Shown here: positions 23,068-25,803 of the stretch, piece by piece
Position numbering within the stretch: position 1 is the stretch's first letter
How the letters are laid out: each line of letters begins with the position of its first letter
Assembly (NCBI GenBank): GCA_023436145.1
Contig: JAEZKP010000057.1
Span: forward strand, 1-25,803
DNA length: 25,803 bases
Source: Fibrobacterota bacterium
Lineage (GTDB): Bacteria > Fibrobacterota > Chitinivibrionia > Chitinivibrionales > Chitinispirillaceae
Direction: 5' to 3'
Notes under the pieces: model-generated
What the model was told of the DNA's origin: nothing
Databases searched by the model: none
What the model saw: the letters and a program-made list of their open reading frames with translations, nothing else
Translations under genes and position numbers: made by a program

Positions 23068-25521
23068 ATGTCTGGTCTAAATTTTCAGGGCCTCAAAATT
23101 AAAGATGTGGGGTCTTATCACTTTATGAATGATAATCCTTTCCAAATCGTGTTTAGCGGCTATGATCCGGCAAAGGAATCTTCCAGGGAAACTCTTTGTA
23201 CTTTGGGTAATGGATATTTTGCCACCAGAGGTGCTCATGAGAGCACCCGGGCAGATTCAATCCATTACCCTGGGACATACCTTGCCGGTGGTTACAACAG
23301 ACTTAAAAGTGAATTAAAGGGTCAGGTGATTGAGAATGAAGACCTGGTAAACTGGCCCAACTGGCTTTTTCTGACATTTAAGATTGGTAAGGGTGTTTAT
23401 TTTTCACCAGATACGGTGCACATCCTCTCTTATTCCCAGACTCTTGACTTATCCTGTGGTGTTCTTAGCTACTCCATGCGCTTCAGTGATTCAGAAGATC
23501 ACGTAACCATCCTCGAAACCCATCGCCTGATCCATATGGATTTACCTCATCTGGCAGCCATTCAATGGAAACTAACACCTGTGAACTGGTATGGTGAAAT
23601 CACCATCCACAGTGCTCTTCAGGGTGACATCGTAAATTGCGGTGTAAAACGTTATTGTGATCTCAATAATAATCATCTGAGGATTATAAATTATGGGTTC
23701 CATTCCAATGATGGTTTGTTTCTGGAAGCATGTACAAGTCAGTCCAAAATCCGGATGTCTCAAGCCATGCGTACCAGAATATACAAAAATGACATTCTGC
23801 TTCAGGTAGAACGTAAATTTCTGGAAAGCAAAGGATACTGTGCCCACGAGATGACCTTTGATTGTGTTCCCGATGAAACGGTCCAGATCGAAAAGATCGT
23901 TTCAATTTACACATCCAGAGATTTCGCAATATCAGAACCGGTATCCGCGTCCTGTGAGGCGGTGGAATATGCCGGAACCTATTCTGATCTGTATAAATCA
24001 CAAGTCAATTCCTGGAAAAAACTCTGGGACCGTTTCGATATCGAATTATCCGGCCTCGATCAGAGCCAGAAACTGATCCGTCTGCACATTTTTCATGTTC
24101 TTCAGACTGCCTCTCCCAATACATATGATCTTGATGTTGGTATTCCTTCCAGGGGTTTGCATGGAGAGGCTTACCGTGGTCATATCATGTGGGATGAATT
24201 ATTTGTTTTTCCCCTTCTAAACTTCAGAAATCCATTACTGACCAGGGAATTTCTCCTCTACCGGTATCACAGACTCCCTCAGGCCCGACTGGCTGCCAGA
24301 AATGCAGGTTTTAAAGGTGCCATGTTTCCCTGGCAAAGCGGAAGTGATGGAAGAGAGGAGAGTCAGCGAATTCATCTTAATCCTTATTCGGGTCACTGGA
24401 TCCCCGATGAAACCTACCTGCAGCGTCATATCAATGCAGGCATTGTATACAGCATATGGCAGTATTTCCAAGTGACTGATGATAGAGATTTTCTTTACTT
24501 TTTCGGAGCCGAAATAATCTTTGAGATTGCCAGGTTTTTCTCTTCACTTGCTCTTTTTAATTCTCAAAGAGAACGTTACGAAATTCATGGGATCATCGGG
24601 CCCGACGAGTATCATACCAGGTATCCGGGTTCCTCTCAAGCTGGCATCAATAATAATGCTTATACCAATTTCATGGCATCCTGGGTACTTTTGCGAGCTC
24701 TGGAAACTATCGACCTGCTTGACAACAGGCGCCGATCAGAACTGTTCATTGATCTTAATATCGACGAAGATGAAATAGAAAGATGGAAACAGATAAGCAG
24801 CCGTATGTTTATCCCGTTCTCAGATGACAGCATTATCGATCAATTCGAAGGATACCATAGCCTTAAAGAACTGGATTGGGATTATTATTGGAAAAATTAC
24901 GGTGACAATCTGCGCCTTGACCGCATAATGGAAAAAGAAGGTGATTCGATAAATAATTACAAAGCAAGTAAACAAGCTGACATACTCATGCTGTTTTACC
25001 TTTTCTCTTCCGATGAAATTTCTGAGATGTTCAACCACCTTGGATATCAATTTGACACTGGTTGTATACCCAGTATTATTGAATATTACAGCCACCGCAC
25101 ATCGCACGGTTCCACACTCAGCCGATTGGTTTTCTCCTGGGTGCTATCCCGTTCCGACAGAAAACACTCCTGGAATACTTTCGAACATGCACTTTCCACC
25201 GATTTTCTTGATATTCAGGGTGGAACGACTGCGGAAGGTATTCACCTTGCTGCAATGGCAGGAACTGTGGACATGATACAACGCTGCTATACCGGTCTGG
25301 AGGTAAGAGAAAATATTCTCTATATTAACCCTCTTCTTCCCGATGACCTGTCCGAAATTAATCAAAGGATAAGATACCGGAGTCATTGGATTGATATGCA
25401 AATCAACAAAAAATCGATCTCGTTAACTTTTGAGAGTGGCTGGGGAAATCCAATCACTGTTAAAATCAAAGATCGTGAGTTCTTTTTTTCCGATTATTGC
25501 GCAATTACTGTACCATTGTAA
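23068..25521 (+). CDS. Glycoside hydrolase family 65 protein (disaccharide phosphorylase-like)
   Basis: A protein of 817 residues from the ATG at 23068, 2 nt after the preceding stop; the frame is open to a TTG at 23056 that overlaps the upstream gene. GH65 members phosphorolyse or hydrolyse alpha-glucosides such as trehalose, maltose, kojibiose and nigerose. The N-terminal beta-sandwich contains ETLCTLGNGYFATRGAHE. The (alpha/alpha)6 barrel has ARGLHGEAYRGHIMWDELF-type sequence (here SRGLHGEAYRGHIMWDE) and the general-acid motif IGPDEYH with E514. The phosphate-site region SHGSTLSRLVFSWV precedes EGIHLAAMAGT. Which alpha-glucoside it uses cannot be read from sequence. Coupling to a GT4 gene and treZ elsewhere in the window favour trehalose or another alpha-glucoside. 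No fused beta-phosphoglucomutase domain is present. Confidence 0.92.
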   Translation: MSGLNFQGLKIKDVGSYHFMNDNPFQIVFSGYDPAKESSRETLCTLGNGYFATRGAHESTRADSIHYPGTYLAGGYNRLKSELKGQVIENEDLVNWPNWLFLTFKIGKGVYFSPDTVHILSYSQTLDLSCGVLSYSMRFSDSEDHVTILETHRLIHMDLPHLAAIQWKLTPVNWYGEITIHSALQGDIVNCGVKRYCDLNNNHLRIINYGFHSNDGLFLEACTSQSKIRMSQAMRTRIYKNDILLQVERKFLESKGYCAHEMTFDCVPDETVQIEKIVSIYTSRDFAISEPVSASCEAVEYAGTYSDLYKSQVNSWKKLWDRFDIELSGLDQSQKLIRLHIFHVLQTASPNTYDLDVGIPSRGLHGEAYRGHIMWDELFVFPLLNFRNPLLTREFLLYRYHRLPQARLAARNAGFKGAMFPWQSGSDGREESQRIHLNPYSGHWIPDETYLQRHINAGIVYSIWQYFQVTDDRDFLYFFGAEIIFEIARFFSSLALFNSQRERYEIHGIIGPDEYHTRYPGSSQAGINNNAYTNFMASWVLLRALETIDLLDNRRRSELFIDLNIDEDEIERWKQISSRMFIPFSDDSIIDQFEGYHSLKELDWDYYWKNYGDNLRLDRIMEKEGDSINNYKASKQADILMLFYLFSSDEISEMFNHLGYQFDTGCIPSIIEYYSHRTSHGSTLSRLVFSWVLSRSDRKHSWNTFEHALSTDFLDIQGGTTAEGIHLAAMAGTVDMIQRCYTGLEVRENILYINPLLPDDLSEINQRIRYRSHWIDMQINKKSISLTFESGWGNPITVKIKDREFFFSDYCAITVPL

Positions 25522-25535
25522 ACAATTTTCCCAAG

Positions 25536-25803
25536 TCAATAGCGACCGGTTATTTTAATCAAAGATTAAAGCAAAAATCAATTTGAGATTTGGAATATCA
25601 GACCAGAAAAACCAAATCACAAATCTTAAATTCCAAACAAAATCCAAATTACAATACCCAAATTCTAAACAGGAACAGGAGTAGAAATAGAGAATTCGAA
25701 ATCCGAAATTCAAAATTCAAACCAGGATGGAGACCTCCATTCCTGTTCTTTTCTTGTTTGGATTTTGGTTAATTGGTAATTGGGATTTGTTTAGGATTTG
25801 GTG
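25536..25803 (+). repeat. Interspersed repeat copy 3 (left-hand part, truncated by window end)
   Basis: It matches the element at 7478-7813 in the same orientation. The left terminus is diverged (TCAATAGCGACCGGTTATTT from 25536, against TCAGCAGTGTCCGGTTAATT). The interior is close to copy 2 from about 25582 onward. The central hairpin at 25723-25745 has a longer stem (CAGGATGGAG with CTCCATTCCTG, one bulge), followed by TTCTTTTCTTG. The window ends inside the copy. A 60-codon frame crossing it is a by-product of the repeat. Confidence 0.8.

Noticed and set aside
25590..25772. 60-codon plus-strand frame near the window end
   Set aside because: It lies wholly within repeat copy 3, its sequence follows the repeat words, and it has no ribosome site.
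1..25803. Circular molecule closed at the repeat
   Set aside because: The terminal stretches belong to the same repeat but differ at many positions, so they are separate copies and not a redundant overlap.

Overview
The window looks like a piece of chromosome from a diderm (Gram-negative-type) bacterium of moderate to low GC. The evidence is an Omp85/BamA-like protein, a small outer-membrane barrel protein, several probable lipoproteins and sec signal peptides. Lipoproteins with long Asp-Pro linkers, carboxypeptidase-regulatory-like domains and FlgD/T9SS-like segments suggest an environmental lineage such as Fibrobacterota/Chitinivibrionia. That placement is an impression from protein style; there is no rRNA or tRNA here to support it. 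Shine-Dalgarno sites are strong (AGGAGG, AAGGAG), and GTG and TTG starts are frequent.

Layout. Both ends lie inside copies of one AT-rich interspersed repeat, and a full 336-bp copy sits at 7478-7813 with terminal inverted repeats (MITE-like). The window therefore probably ends where an assembly broke on repeats. After a minus-strand cupin gene (195-743) comes a minus-strand surface block (1299-7008). It encodes an exported protein with a carboxypeptidase-regulatory-like domain and a C-terminal endostatin/C-type-lectin-like domain; a lipoprotein with an (Asp-Pro)18 stalk and small cysteine clusters; and a 982-residue exported protein with two tandem phosphohistidine-type swivelling domains followed by a PEP-synthase-type ATP-grasp domain. 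From 7927 to 13288 lie a DUF4019 lipoprotein, a bactofilin-like membrane protein, TreZ (trehalose release), a YfcE-type phosphodiesterase and a LysM protein.

A plus-strand run follows: argJ (arginine biosynthesis), a P1B-type ATPase whose ion-site motif reads SPN instead of CPC/CPH, and an Omp85-family assembly protein. Then come a small outer-membrane barrel gene on the minus strand and a short YidC-type insertase. The last block (20088-25521) is a probable three-gene operon: a DUF4912-GT4 fusion whose donor-site residues are degenerate, an intact GT4 glycosyltransferase, and a GH65 family phosphorylase/hydrolase. A GG-N10-GC sigma-54-like promoter lies about 95 bp upstream of it. With treZ elsewhere in the window, this suggests alpha-glucan/trehalose-type carbohydrate metabolism.

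The observations most worth following are the SPN ATPase, the exported PEP-synthase-like protein with a doubled His domain and no PEP-binding barrel, and the pairing of a degenerate with an intact GT4 enzyme. No CRISPR array, phage module, transposase, tRNA or rRNA was seen.
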